Shown here: positions 1 to 8,340 of the stretch, in pieces | Numbering within the stretch: the stretch's first letter is position 1 | Layout: each line of letters begins with the position of its first letter | Source: JBOZRQ01 sp050789255 | GTDB lineage: Bacteria; Bacillota; Sulfobacillia; Symbiobacteriales; Symbiobacteriaceae | DNA: 64,000 bases | Direction: 5' to 3' | NCBI GenBank assembly: GCA_050789255.1 | Contig: JBOZRQ010000060.1 | Location: 124,001-188,000 of the forward strand | Notes under the pieces: generated by a model | Databases searched by the model: none | Seen by the model: only the letters and a program-made list of their open reading frames with translations | What the model was told of the DNA's origin: nothing | Made by a program: the position numbers and the translations under genes

Positions 1-182
1 ACGCTGCCAAGGTCATGGAGGCTGAGAAGGCTAAGCGTGACCCTAAGGCTCGCCTCTGTCTCGGGTGTAAGAATCGTCAGGATCAGAAGGGTTCTGCCGG
101 CGGACTCACCTGCGCACTTGGTTATGACACTAGGGATGCAGAAGTGCGCGGTAACTGTGAAGGCTACAAGGCGGTGAAGTGA
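1..182 (+). CDS. C-terminal part of a small cysteine-containing phage protein (5' end outside window)
   Basis: An open frame enters from the left edge and ends at TGA 180-182, leaving 59 visible residues. It contains a CLGC pair followed by two further cysteines (TCALGYD and GNCEGY), a spacing that could bind one zinc ion. The N-terminal part is rich in Lys and Glu. It lies one base before the next small gene and upstream of the HNH and terminase genes, so it probably belongs to the end of the phage early/middle region. I do not recognise a family. Calling it coding rests on the Cys pattern, the charge pattern and the tight junction with the next start. Confidence 0.5.
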   Translation, partial: AAKVMEAEKAKRDPKARLCLGCKNRQDQKGSAGGLTCALGYDTRDAEVRGNCEGYKAVK

Positions 183-183
183 C

Positions 184-402
184 ATGGCACAGTTGACGAT
201 TGAGCTATCGACTCGGGAGCGCAACCGGTGGCTCGTTCTGTTCCTCATGGGTCTGCTCGCCTGTATATCCCTGGTGATTCCGGCCAGGTTGGTCGTTCGG
301 ATCGGTAACCGCATCCTGAGCCTGTACCGAATCGATATTCGGACGGGCTCCGGGCCGTGGCAGCGGTTCCATCACGGCCTCACCATGGCGCTCGGCCGAT
401 AG
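184..402 (+). CDS. Small membrane protein, unknown function
   Basis: A 72-aa protein whose ATG starts one base after the preceding stop, suggesting translational coupling. Residues about 16-36 form one hydrophobic segment (LVLFLMGLLACISLVIPARL), and the rest is basic. The stop lies three bases before the HNH start. It has no recognisable domain. In this position many phages carry small uncharacterised genes; holin-type activity is unlikely because a holin is present in the lysis module. Coding status is supported by the tight packing only. Confidence 0.45.
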   Translation: MAQLTIELSTRERNRWLVLFLMGLLACISLVIPARLVVRIGNRILSLYRIDIRTGSGPWQRFHHGLTMALGR

Positions 403-405
403 CCG

Positions 406-717
406 ATGGCCAGGTTTCCTCAGGTGTATAGAAAAGCTGAATGGCAGCGGGCTCGGGAGTTTGTCACTCTGCGTAGCGGAGGATTGTGCGAGGCGTGCCT
501 CAAACAGGGACGCGTCGAGCCTGGTCTGGAGATCGATCACATTATCGAGTTAACAGAGCGCAACTGGCAGGACTGGAACGTTGCTTACAACCCTGATAAC
601 CTCCAAAATCTGTGCAAACCATGTCACGACACCAAGCACGGGCGGGTGCAAGAGACAGGACTTGACCAGTTCGTGTCACCGGTAGATGCGGGTGTGCGGC
701 AGCGGAAGGCAGACTAA
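406..717 (+). CDS. HNH endonuclease
   Basis: A 103-aa HNH nuclease of the compact phage type. It shows a first zinc-ligand pair CEAC near residues 28-31, the metal-binding DHI near 45-47, the Asn-rich central stretch NPDNLQ, and the terminal LCKPCHDTKH with the second CxxC and the final His. All key positions of the family are present, so it is probably active. HNH proteins beside the terminase are common in HK97-type phages, where they are needed with the terminase for efficient cleavage at cos during packaging. Its position directly before the small terminase fits that role. Confidence 0.9.
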   Translation: MARFPQVYRKAEWQRAREFVTLRSGGLCEACLKQGRVEPGLEIDHIIELTERNWQDWNVAYNPDNLQNLCKPCHDTKHGRVQETGLDQFVSPVDAGVRQRKAD

Positions 718-719
718 AC

Positions 720-866
720 ATTACCATCTAACTATTTAATGAACAGTTGAAATATCCCCCCCGGTTCGAATAGGGGTTGAGCATTCCCTATGACCGAACG
801 GGGGGCTTCCAATTTACTCGCGGGTCCCACGCACATAGGGGGGGCCATCCATAAGGGGGGGAGTTC
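720..866 (+). promoter_or_regulatory. Structured intergenic region, candidate cos site
   Basis: The 149-bp gap between the HNH and small terminase genes contains a bulged hairpin at 756-805: six C pair with six G (756-761 with 800-805), GTTCG pairs with CGAAC, and an inner ATAGGG/CCCTAT stem closes a ten-base loop. Two more G-runs follow (about 838-844 and 855-861). GC-rich dyads between HNH and terminase genes are where cohesive-end sites lie in related phages. The last G-run also supplies the ribosome-binding site of the next gene. Its role as cos is inference. Confidence 0.35.
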
Positions 867-1274
867 ATGGGAAATTCTACCAAATTGTCGAGAGACACAC
901 GGATTAAGCGAGAGGTGAACCGGCTTCGCCGGAATTTGAAAACGGTGCCGGAAGATAGACAGCAGTTGGCTATCGGCCTTGTGGAGCGTGCTGCGTTCCT
1001 GCGTGTCGAGCTGGAAGATCTCGAAGCTGACATCAACGCCAACGGCACCATCGAGTGGTATCAGCCAAGCGAGGATGCGGCACCTATTACGCGGATTCGG
1101 GCAGCGGCGCAGCAGTACGACAAGCTGGTCAAGAGCTATGCGACGGTCTGCCGGCAGATCGCTGACCTGGTGCCGCAAGGAAACAAACCGGGTGAGAAAG
1201 AGAAGCCCGCGTCTGATGCATTCCAGAACCTAGTTGAGAACAGGACCGATGGTCGGATGCGTCGTGTCAAATAA
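867..1274 (+). CDS. Phage terminase small subunit
   Basis: A 135-aa, strongly charged and largely helical protein immediately upstream of the large terminase, the standard place and size for the DNA-recognition subunit. It has a basic N-terminus (residues 1-30, many Arg/Lys), a helical centre with LERAA- and LRVELEDLEAD-type segments, and a Lys/Arg-rich tail. A GGGGGGAG ribosome-binding site precedes the ATG. It would bind the packaging initiation site and recruit the large subunit. Sequence resemblance to P27-type small terminases is only general; the assignment rests mainly on position and size. Confidence 0.75.
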   Translation: MGNSTKLSRDTRIKREVNRLRRNLKTVPEDRQQLAIGLVERAAFLRVELEDLEADINANGTIEWYQPSEDAAPITRIRAAAQQYDKLVKSYATVCRQIADLVPQGNKPGEKEKPASDAFQNLVENRTDGRMRRVK

Positions 1275-3021
1275 CCCGGCCGTTGTGCTGCCTGAGCACA
1301 TCCGTGCCTGGCACCAGTACGTCGAGCAAGAGCCAGAGAAGCACTGCGAGGATGTCAAGCAGCTCAAGCGGATGATTGAGGCGCTGCTGGCCCGGGATGA
1401 CGTTTGGTATGACGACACGGATGTGAAGCTGTTCATCGATTTCTGCAGGCTGTTCCGGCACAAGGATGGTCGATGGGCCGGGCAATCGTTGGAACTGTCC
1501 ATAGAACAGCGGTACATCGTAGCCTGCGTGTTCGGCATCAAGACCCACGACTCGGAGCTCGACCTGACGGTTCGGTACTTTACCGAACTCGTTTTGTTTG
1601 TGGCGCGGAAATGGGGCAAATCCCTCTTCATTTCGGCCATAGCTGCATTCATGTTGATGCTGGACGGCGAACACGGCGCCCAGGTCTGGTGCCTGGCCAC
1701 GGTCAGGACCCAGGCCGCCATCGTCTACGACAACACCAAAGCTTTACTCACGTCCAGCGAGGACATCACGCCGGCCAACGATCCTCGACGCCACTGGCGC
1801 ACTAAACGCGATCGGGACAACAGCGAGATGTTGTTATTTCCGGCAACTGGTAGCTACATGAAGGCAGGCGGCAAAAACAGTGAGAACCAGGACGGTCTAT
1901 CACCGCACTGTTTTGTGATCGATGAGTGTCACGCCGTGCGAGACCGGAACACCTATGATGTCTTTTCGTCCGCCACCGGGGCACGTACTCAACCTCTTGG
2001 CGTGATCATATCGACGTTCGGGTTTGTGCGGGAAGGCATCTTTGACAGCGTGCTCAAACGCTGCGAAGACCGCCTCGCCGGAAAAAGCGATGAGCGCCTG
2101 TTTCCGATGATTTTCCGCATCGACCCCAACGACAAACCCGATGACCGGTCCTGCTGGATCAAAGCCAACCCCGGAATCCCGGAAGCGCGGCCGACCATGC
2201 GTTACCTGGAGGGTGAGTATCAGAAGGCACTCCAGGACCCGGCCCAGATGCCCAGCGTCCTGGCCAAACATTTCAACCGGGCGTCCGGTACCAGCGTGGT
2301 CTATTTCGACCTGCATACGGTGGATCAGTGTGCCGCTGATATGTCGGTCGAGATCCTGAGAAACAAGTACGCGGTGGGCGGTGTGGATCTCTCGGAGACG
2401 ACCGACCTGTGCTGTGCCTCAGCCATCATGCCCCTGGATGGCACACTGCATTTGTTCCAGCGCTATTTCATTGCCCGCAATCGGATCGAACAGAGCGCCA
2501 AGCGGGACCGGATGGCCTACGAGAGCTTCGTCAGCACCGGCGCGGCCGATCCGCTGCACGATAACCTCCTACACATCTGCGATGGCAGTTTCGTAAGCCG
2601 CAAGGATGTGGCGGAGTGGTTTGCCATGCTGTCCCGCGACTACGGCGTCACATTCTGGAAAATAGGCGCTGACCGGTGGCACCTGGCGGATTTTATCGAG
2701 GACATGGAGATGGCCGGGTTTCCGCGAGAGGGGAAAGAGGGGGTCGGGGTGGTCTTTGAGGTTGCTCAGGGATCGAAAACTCTGTCCGAGCCCATGAAGG
2801 AGACCAGGGCCGTTTTCAACGACCGCAAGATGGTGTTTTCGCGGCACAACGGCCTATTCCGGTGGTGTGTAACAAATACGGCCGCCAAGATCGACGAAAA
2901 CGCCAACATCCAGCCCGACAAGCGGGCGTCTCGGGCCCGGATCGACGGTTATTCGTCCTACCTGATGGCCTACGTCGCCTACAAACGGGTCCAGGACGAT
3001 TTTGCGGTTTATCAGCCCTGA
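1249..3021 (+). CDS. Phage terminase large subunit
   Basis: The packaging ATPase and nuclease, about 590 aa. The atypical Walker A is ARKWGKS (about residues 119-125) and Walker B with its catalytic Glu is CFVIDECH (about 221-228). The C-terminal nuclease half contains the acidic GGVDLSETTD motif, and GADRWHL follows later. The frame is open from a TTG at 1234, but ATG 1249 or GTG 1264 are as plausible; none has an outstanding Shine-Dalgarno, and all overlap the small subunit gene, suggesting coupling. Length and motif order match HK97/phi-type large terminases. Confidence 0.93.
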   Translation: MVGCVVSNNPAVVLPEHIRAWHQYVEQEPEKHCEDVKQLKRMIEALLARDDVWYDDTDVKLFIDFCRLFRHKDGRWAGQSLELSIEQRYIVACVFGIKTHDSELDLTVRYFTELVLFVARKWGKSLFISAIAAFMLMLDGEHGAQVWCLATVRTQAAIVYDNTKALLTSSEDITPANDPRRHWRTKRDRDNSEMLLFPATGSYMKAGGKNSENQDGLSPHCFVIDECHAVRDRNTYDVFSSATGARTQPLGVIISTFGFVREGIFDSVLKRCEDRLAGKSDERLFPMIFRIDPNDKPDDRSCWIKANPGIPEARPTMRYLEGEYQKALQDPAQMPSVLAKHFNRASGTSVVYFDLHTVDQCAADMSVEILRNKYAVGGVDLSETTDLCCASAIMPLDGTLHLFQRYFIARNRIEQSAKRDRMAYESFVSTGAADPLHDNLLHICDGSFVSRKDVAEWFAMLSRDYGVTFWKIGADRWHLADFIEDMEMAGFPREGKEGVGVVFEVAQGSKTLSEPMKETRAVFNDRKMVFSRHNGLFRWCVTNTAAKIDENANIQPDKRASRARIDGYSSYLMAYVAYKRVQDDFAVYQP

Positions 3022-3040
3022 TGGCAGAGGGGGTGAGCGT

Positions 3041-4195
3041 TTGGGATGGTTGCAGCGGGTGTTCAGTCGATATCGGGAGCCGCCTATGCAGGTGAAGATG
3101 ATCACCGAGTGGGGCGACGCCTTCCGGGCGTGGGATGGGTCGATTTACAAAAGTGATATCGTCCGAGCGGCAATCAGGCCTAAGGCGAAGGCGATCGGGA
3201 AGCTGATGGCCATGCACGTTCGTGAGGATGCCGGTGGTCTCAAGATCAACCCGGAACCGTACATGCGGGTCTTGCTGGAGGATCCCAATCCGTATGCTGG
3301 CGGTCAGCTGTTTCGGGAACGAATGGCAACGCTCCTGGCGGTCAACAACAACGCATTTGCCCGGATCTACCGGGACCCGGACGGGTACCCGGTGCAGATC
3401 TACCCCTTAGCGGCCCGAAGCGCCGAGGCCGTCCGCAAGGACGATGGGACGCTGTTTATCCGGTTCCAGCTGGCTGGTGGCGGCAAACCGATCGAATTGC
3501 CCTATACCGATGTGATCCATCTGCGGGATGACTACCACGACAATGACCTGTTTGGCACATCGAAGGCAGGCAGCCTCCAGGCAATGCTCGACGTCATCGC
3601 CGCGTCGGACCAGAGCATCGTCCAGGCGGTCAAACGTTCATCGGTGATCCGGTGGCTGATGAAGTTCAAGGTTCAGCTCAAACCCGAGGATCGGCGGCAG
3701 CAGGTCAAAGAGTTCTCGGAACAGTTTCTGTCGCTGGAGAACGAAACGGGCGTCGCGGCCTCTGACCCGTCTCGGTACGAACTGGAGCCGGTAAAGTACA
3801 CCGACTTTGTACCATCAGCCCCTCATCAGCAGCGGGCGATTGATCGCATTCACGCGTTCTTTGGTGTGAACGAGAAAATCGTGCAGGCCAAGTTCACCGA
3901 AGACGACTGGATCGCTTATTACGAGGCTGAGATCGAACCACTAGCCCAGCAAATGAGCGAGGAGTTTACCCGCAAGTTATTTACCCGCCGGGAACGCGGC
4001 TTTGGTAACCGGATAGTATTCGGCGCGACAGACCTGTCGTATGCGAGCATGAAGACCAAACTGGAGTTGCGTCAGATGGTGGACCGGGGGGCCATGGTGC
4101 CCAACGAATGGCGGCGCGTTCTTAACCTGCCGCCCATCGAGGGCGGTGACAAGCCGGTCAGGCGGCTGGACACGGCCGAGGTGAATGAGCAGTAA
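3041..4195 (+). CDS. Phage portal protein (HK97 family)
   Basis: The dodecameric portal at the capsid vertex, through which DNA enters. I chose TTG 3041 because GAGGGGGTGAG at 3028-3036 gives ideal spacing; an in-frame TTG at 3002 lacks a site. The 384-aa protein starts with an amphipathic GWLQRVFSRYR segment and has the family's VRAAIRPKAKAIGKLM, the LLEDPNPYAG turn, and the long C-terminal helices ending near LNLPPIEGGD. It overlaps nothing and is followed by the prohead protease after six bases, the normal HK97 order. Confidence 0.93.
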   Translation: MGWLQRVFSRYREPPMQVKMITEWGDAFRAWDGSIYKSDIVRAAIRPKAKAIGKLMAMHVREDAGGLKINPEPYMRVLLEDPNPYAGGQLFRERMATLLAVNNNAFARIYRDPDGYPVQIYPLAARSAEAVRKDDGTLFIRFQLAGGGKPIELPYTDVIHLRDDYHDNDLFGTSKAGSLQAMLDVIAASDQSIVQAVKRSSVIRWLMKFKVQLKPEDRRQQVKEFSEQFLSLENETGVAASDPSRYELEPVKYTDFVPSAPHQQRAIDRIHAFFGVNEKIVQAKFTEDDWIAYYEAEIEPLAQQMSEEFTRKLFTRRERGFGNRIVFGATDLSYASMKTKLELRQMVDRGAMVPNEWRRVLNLPPIEGGDKPVRRLDTAEVNEQ

Positions 4196-4201
4196 AAGGG
4201 G

Positions 4202-4954
4202 GTGAGGACGCTGAAATTCTGGAGCTTTGCGAACGCCTCCGAGGAGAAGGTCGAGCTCCGCATCGACGGCGATATTGTGGACGACAGCGATGTCTGGATC
4301 TACGAGTGGTTCGGTGAGCAGTGCGCAGCTCCCAACGCGTTCCGGCAGACCCTGAAGGAGCACAAGGGCAAGGCGATAGACGTCTGGATCAACAGCCGAG
4401 GCGGCAGCGTGTTTGCAGCTTCTGGCATCTACAACGCCCTGAAAGAGCACAAGGGGCTTGTGACTACCAAGATCGATGGTCAGGCGTTGTCTGCCGGCAG
4501 CATTATCGCCATGGCTGGTGACAAAGTGCTCATGGGGCCGGTTTCCATGATGATGGTCCATAACCCGTGGTTCCGTGCAGGCGGTGACGCCAACGAGTTC
4601 CGCCGCTACGCCGAGGTGCTCGATCAGGTCAAGTCGGCGATCGTCAACGCGTATGAGGCCAAGACCGGTCTGTCGCGTGATGAGTTGTGGAAGCTCATGG
4701 ATGCGGAGACCTGGATGGGGGCCAACAAGGCCGTTGAACTGGGCTTTTCCGATGGGATCCTGTACGCGGGTGAAGCTGGTGGCGAGCCAGCGCAAAACAG
4801 TCTCATGTTCAGCCGAATGGCCATCCAAAACAGTGCAACCGCCTCGATGAGGCGGTTTCTTGATGTCGGGTCACGGCTTCGTGGTCCGATTTCTGCGCCG
4901 CTGGGAATGCAACTGGATCTGATCAAAATGAAGGAGGTAGCCGAGCGTGAATAG
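4202..4954 (+). CDS. ClpP-like prohead maturation protease
   Basis: A serine protease of the Clp fold that cleaves the scaffold and capsid delta domain during head maturation. The catalytic Ser sits in DGQALSAGSIIAMAG and the His in MMMVHNPW; the WINSRGGSVFAASGIYNAL stretch matches the ClpP substrate-strand motif. The C-terminus is extended by about 60 residues beyond the core. GTG 4202 directly abuts the AAAAGGGGG run, so true initiation may be at CTG 4211, which has better spacing and would begin with the usual KFWSF. Its end overlaps the capsid gene start by eight bases. Confidence 0.92.
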   Translation: MRTLKFWSFANASEEKVELRIDGDIVDDSDVWIYEWFGEQCAAPNAFRQTLKEHKGKAIDVWINSRGGSVFAASGIYNALKEHKGLVTTKIDGQALSAGSIIAMAGDKVLMGPVSMMMVHNPWFRAGGDANEFRRYAEVLDQVKSAIVNAYEAKTGLSRDELWKLMDAETWMGANKAVELGFSDGILYAGEAGGEPAQNSLMFSRMAIQNSATASMRRFLDVGSRLRGPISAPLGMQLDLIKMKEVAERE

Positions 4955-6173
4955 GCAGGAATATGTCGAGAAGCGGAAGGCTCTGGTCACCGAGGCCGAG
5001 GCATATGTGAACGAGGGCAACCGGGAGCGGTTTGAGGCCAAGAAGGCGGAGATCGAGGCGCTCGACAAGAGTTACGACGACGATGTCAAAGCGCGGGCTA
5101 ATGCCCGGGCGATGCGCGATCAGCTTACCGACCTGTCTGGCCGGCAGATCGGCGGCGATGATCAGCATCCTGATGGCGGCCAGGTTGTCGACCGCACTGG
5201 TGGCGATGAGCTGTTCGGCTCTCGCCGGAGCCTCTGGGTGCCCTCTGCCTCTCGCGGCAAGACCCTCAAGGCGATGAACGCGGTTCAGCTTACGTCGGAG
5301 GGCATCATCGTTCCGAAGCGGTACTCGTCCGAACTGGAACCTGCCTTCAACCAGGTTTCCGGGCTGGTCGACCGTGTCCGGCTGTTCCCGCGTCTGGGTG
5401 GCGAGTCCTTCGAGAAGTCCTATGTCAAGGGCTACGGCGAAGGTGCCGAGACGGCGGATGATGCCGACTACACTGCCACCGACACGACCTTCGGCGCCGC
5501 AGCGCTGACCAAGGCCAAGATCACGGCCTACAGCGAGGAGGATGAGGGAGTCCTCAAGCTCCCGGATGCCGACTATGACTCGGAGGTGGTGGCGGGCGTT
5601 CGCATCGCCCTGCGGAAGCGCCTCACCCGCCAGATCCTGATCGGCACAGGGGCCGCCAACCGCCTGACCGGTATTTTCGCTTCGACGTACTCCGGAGCCA
5701 CGCCCACCAAGGGCGCGATTGATCCGGCAACGGACGTCGGTTTCGCGGAAATCGACGAGAACACTCTCGATGAGCTGATCTTCGGCTATGGCGGCGAGGA
5801 GGACGTTGAGGACGGTGCCGCTTTGATCCTCCACAAGCTGGACCTAAAGGCGTTCGCCCAGCTCCGCGACGCCAACGGTAACAAGGTCCACACGATCCGG
5901 GCGATGGGCAACACTGGCACGATTGATGGTGTCAGCTACATCATCAACAGCGCGTGCAAGGCGATCTCTGCTGCTGGCACGGCAGCCGGCGACTACGCCA
6001 TGGCCTACGGCCACCTGTCGAGCTACGGCCTGGCGATCTTCTCCGACATCGACATTCAGCGGAGCACGGACTACAAGTTCCGCTCCGGCCAGATCGCACA
6101 TCGCGGCAGCGTCTACGCCGGTGGCAACGTCATCCGGTGGAACGGCTTCCTGCGGGCCAAGAAGAGCGCGTAG
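4947..6173 (+). CDS. HK97-fold major capsid protein
   Basis: The main head shell protein, 408 aa. It starts at GTG 4947 behind AAGGAGGT (4931-4938), inside the end of the protease gene. Residues 1 to about 100 form the charged, helical delta domain removed by the protease; the mature domain begins near the GDELFGSRRSLWV region. The central AMNAVQLTSEGIIVPKR and VRLFPRLGGESFEKSYV stretches and the C-terminal IFSDIDIQRSTDYKFRSGQIA match the usual phage_capsid layout. No accessory domain is visible. Confidence 0.93.
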   Translation: MNRQEYVEKRKALVTEAEAYVNEGNRERFEAKKAEIEALDKSYDDDVKARANARAMRDQLTDLSGRQIGGDDQHPDGGQVVDRTGGDELFGSRRSLWVPSASRGKTLKAMNAVQLTSEGIIVPKRYSSELEPAFNQVSGLVDRVRLFPRLGGESFEKSYVKGYGEGAETADDADYTATDTTFGAAALTKAKITAYSEEDEGVLKLPDADYDSEVVAGVRIALRKRLTRQILIGTGAANRLTGIFASTYSGATPTKGAIDPATDVGFAEIDENTLDELIFGYGGEEDVEDGAALILHKLDLKAFAQLRDANGNKVHTIRAMGNTGTIDGVSYIINSACKAISAAGTAAGDYAMAYGHLSSYGLAIFSDIDIQRSTDYKFRSGQIAHRGSVYAGGNVIRWNGFLRAKKSA

Positions 6174-6196
6174 GCCCCGCTGGTCATTAACGCGAA

Positions 6197-6222
6197 GCGG
6201 GCGTGCCGGGCGGCGCGCCCGC
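6197..6222 (+). terminator. Hairpin downstream of the capsid gene
   Basis: GCGGGCGTGCC and GGCGCGCCCGC pair over 11 positions with one mismatch around a GGGC loop. No T-run follows, so it is more likely a partial attenuator or mRNA-stabilising hairpin after the highly expressed capsid gene than a full terminator. Confidence 0.45.
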
Positions 6223-6246
6223 ATGACTAAGAGAGGAGTTGCGCTC

Positions 6247-6849
6247 ATGCGCATCGCGCACAACCCGAAAGGCGGGCGGATCAAGACTGACGCCCGGCTC
6301 CCAGTTGACCACGGTTTCATCGCTCATCTCGTAGTGGCAGCGGCCAGTGCAACAGCAGCGAACACCACCGGGATCCTGGCAGCGGTCGCTGACACCGGGG
6401 CCGAGCAGGTGATTGCCGCCGGTTTCACCCAGCCCAGTGTCCCGCGGAACATCACGGCCACTGCCGGAGGTACGGCAGCAGACATCAAGGCGATCCAGGT
6501 CACCATCGAGGGGACCAACTACGCCGATGAGATCATTACCGAGACGTTGCCTGCCTTCACGGTGGACACGGCCGGGACCGTCACCGGAAACAAGGCCTTC
6601 AAGACCGTCACTAAGGTAACGATTCCTGCCCACGATGGAAACGGCGCCACAACAGCCATCGGCTTTGGGGAAAAGCTGGGCATCCCCTACAAGATGGCGC
6701 ATAACACCGTCCTTTTCGCCTTCCGCAACCATACCAAGGAAGGGACGGCGCCGGCGGTTACCTTCGATGTTGCTAACATCGAAGGTAACACTTTCGACCT
6801 GAACAGCGTCCTGAACGGGACTCAGGTCGACGTGTATCTGGTGGTGTAA
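6247..6849 (+). CDS. Structural protein downstream of capsid, possible head decoration protein
   Basis: I chose ATG 6247 because GAGAGGAG at 6231-6238 precedes it at eight bases; an in-frame ATG at 6223 lies inside the hairpin. The 200-aa product is rich in Ala, Thr and Val, beta-prone, without transmembrane segments, and contains an Ig-like stretch (RNITATAGGTAADIKAIQVT, then TLPAFTVDTAGTVTGNKAF). It sits between the capsid and the first connector, where head fibre or decoration proteins are often found. Function is inferred from position and composition only. Confidence 0.6.
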   Translation: MRIAHNPKGGRIKTDARLPVDHGFIAHLVVAAASATAANTTGILAAVADTGAEQVIAAGFTQPSVPRNITATAGGTAADIKAIQVTIEGTNYADEIITETLPAFTVDTAGTVTGNKAFKTVTKVTIPAHDGNGATTAIGFGEKLGIPYKMAHNTVLFAFRNHTKEGTAPAVTFDVANIEGNTFDLNSVLNGTQVDVYLVV

Positions 6850-6877
6850 GCCACTCACTCTTGCGAGGTGACTAACG

Positions 6878-7162
6878 ATGCTGGAAGTGGTCAAGAAGGC
6901 TCTCCGGGTCGATGGTAACGAGCATGACGGTGAGGTTCAGGACCTTATCGATGGAGTTGTAGCCGACTTGACCCTAGCTGGCGTGGCGGCCACGAAAGCG
7001 CAGGATATGGACGATCCGCTGATCAGGCGGGCCGTCATCACCTACTGTCGGGCCAATTTCGACTACGCCGACAACAGCGCCGATCGCCTCCTCCGGTCAT
7101 ATGAGACGCTGAAGGCTCACCTGTCTATGGCGGATGACTACCGGGAGGCGGGGAAGGCATGA
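6878..7162 (+). CDS. Head-tail connector (gp6-like DNA packaging protein)
   Basis: A 94-aa helical protein with the pattern of HK97 gp6-like connectors: an N-terminal helix (MLEVVKKALRV), the region EVQDLIDGVVADLTLAGV, and the DPLIRRAVITYCRANFDY helix typical of the family. It would form the ring beneath the portal. Its stop overlaps the next gene start by four bases (ATGA type), indicating coupled translation. Confidence 0.8.
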   Translation: MLEVVKKALRVDGNEHDGEVQDLIDGVVADLTLAGVAATKAQDMDDPLIRRAVITYCRANFDYADNSADRLLRSYETLKAHLSMADDYREAGKA

Positions 7163-7479
7163 TTAGTGCCGGCAACCTTCGTCACCAAATCACCATCGAG
7201 CAAGTGGTTGAGGGGCGGGATTCTTTCAACGCCGTTACCGAGGAATGGGTACCGATTGTGACACTCTGGGCGTCAGTGGAGCCGATCCGCGGAAGGGAAT
7301 TCTTTGAGGCTCAGCGGGTCAATGCTGAGATCTCCCACCGCATTAAGGTCCGGTATTACCCCGGCATCACCTCGAAGATGCGAGCCCGGTTCGGAGAACG
7401 GATCTTTCGGATTGAGGCGGCGCTAAACATCGAGGAACGTAACAGAGAGATCCATCTCATGTGCGTGGAGGCGGTGTAG
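7159..7479 (+). CDS. Head closure protein (head-tail joining family)
   Basis: A 106-aa protein typical of the phage head-tail joining family (SPP1 gp16 / HK97-like). It begins with the hallmark GNLRHQITIEQ, continues with the RDSFNAVTEEWV strand region and the family motif WASVEPIRGREFFEA, and ends with HRIKVRYYPGIT followed by a final strand pair. It plugs the connector after packaging. It is coupled to its neighbours on both sides. Confidence 0.88.
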   Translation: MISAGNLRHQITIEQVVEGRDSFNAVTEEWVPIVTLWASVEPIRGREFFEAQRVNAEISHRIKVRYYPGITSKMRARFGERIFRIEAALNIEERNREIHLMCVEAV

Positions 7480-7481
7480 CC

Positions 7482-7931
7482 GTGCGCATGCGAATGAAGG
7501 TCCAAGGGGCCGAACAGATCGTCAAGCGGCTCACCATCCTGGGCGAAGAGGCGGATGATCACCTGGGGGCAGCAGCCGGGGCGGGCGCCGAGGTGATCCG
7601 CAGTGCCGCCAGCGATAATGCCAAGGCCGGCAAGTACGCAACAGGTGATCTGGGCGATCACATCGTCGCCGAGGTCACAAAGACCAAGCCCGGCCGGGTG
7701 GAGATTTCTGTCGGTCCGGACGCGGATCACTGGTATGGGCGCCTTGTTGAGCTCGGCCATGCACTCGTTCGGGTAGTCGCCCGCGTGCGGAAGGGCGGCC
7801 GTGTCCGCCGCATGACGGAGAACCTCGGTACGGTTCCCCCGCACCCCTTCATGCGCCCGGCACTGGACGAGAACAAGGACAGCGCCCAGCGGGCAGTGGG
7901 CGAAGAACTGAGGAGGCGTCTGAAGCTATGA
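7482..7931 (+). CDS. HK97 gp10-type tail-connector / tail completion protein
   Basis: GTG 7482 was chosen because GGAGG at 7467-7471, inside the end of the preceding gene, precedes it; an in-frame GTG at 7461 is poorly placed. The 149-aa protein shows the family signature: KVQGAEQIVKRL at the start, an Ala-rich helix, then YATGDLGDHI, the VGPDADHWYGRLVELGH strand-turn and the PPHPFMRPALDENK motif near the end. It links the head connector to the tail. The end overlaps the next start by four bases. Confidence 0.88.
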   Translation: MRMRMKVQGAEQIVKRLTILGEEADDHLGAAAGAGAEVIRSAASDNAKAGKYATGDLGDHIVAEVTKTKPGRVEISVGPDADHWYGRLVELGHALVRVVARVRKGGRVRRMTENLGTVPPHPFMRPALDENKDSAQRAVGEELRRRLKL

Positions 7932-8335
7932 CTCCTGAAGAAGCCTTGGTCGCCCACCTCGGTTCACACGATGGCTTTACCGCGCTGGTGGCCAACCGCT
8001 TATACCCTCTCGTTCTGCCGCAGGGTCCGACGTATCCTGCGGTTACGTACGCTCGGATCTCCAGGAAGGGGCGCCGCACCCTGGGGGGGACAGTGGCCTT
8101 GGTCAACTCTCGCTTCCAGTTCTCCTGCTGGGCCAAATCCTACCGAGAAGCCAAGGCGGTGGCCGCGGAACTTGAATCTGCACTGCAGAGCTACTCCGGC
8201 CAAATGGGCGGGGCTGGCGGCGTGAGGGTGCTTGACGGCGAAATCGACAACGAGCAGGACCAGTACGAGCCTGAGAGTGCGCCCGGGATCTATCACGTCC
8301 CGGTGGACGTGCTGCTCATGCACGAAGGGGGGTAA
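7928..8335 (+). CDS. DUF3168-type tail completion protein
   Basis: A 135-aa protein with the DUF3168 outline: an N-terminal helix of the type EEALVAHLGSHDGFTALV, then NRLYPLVLPQGPTYPAVTY, a strand ending with SRFQFSCWA, a helix with AKAVAAELESAL and a C-terminal beta pair. Members of this family form the tail-terminator ring that joins the tail tube to the head. The position between gp10-like and tail tube genes is canonical. Confidence 0.85.
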   Translation: MTPEEALVAHLGSHDGFTALVANRLYPLVLPQGPTYPAVTYARISRKGRRTLGGTVALVNSRFQFSCWAKSYREAKAVAAELESALQSYSGQMGGAGGVRVLDGEIDNEQDQYEPESAPGIYHVPVDVLLMHEGG

Positions 8336-8340
8336 GGTGA

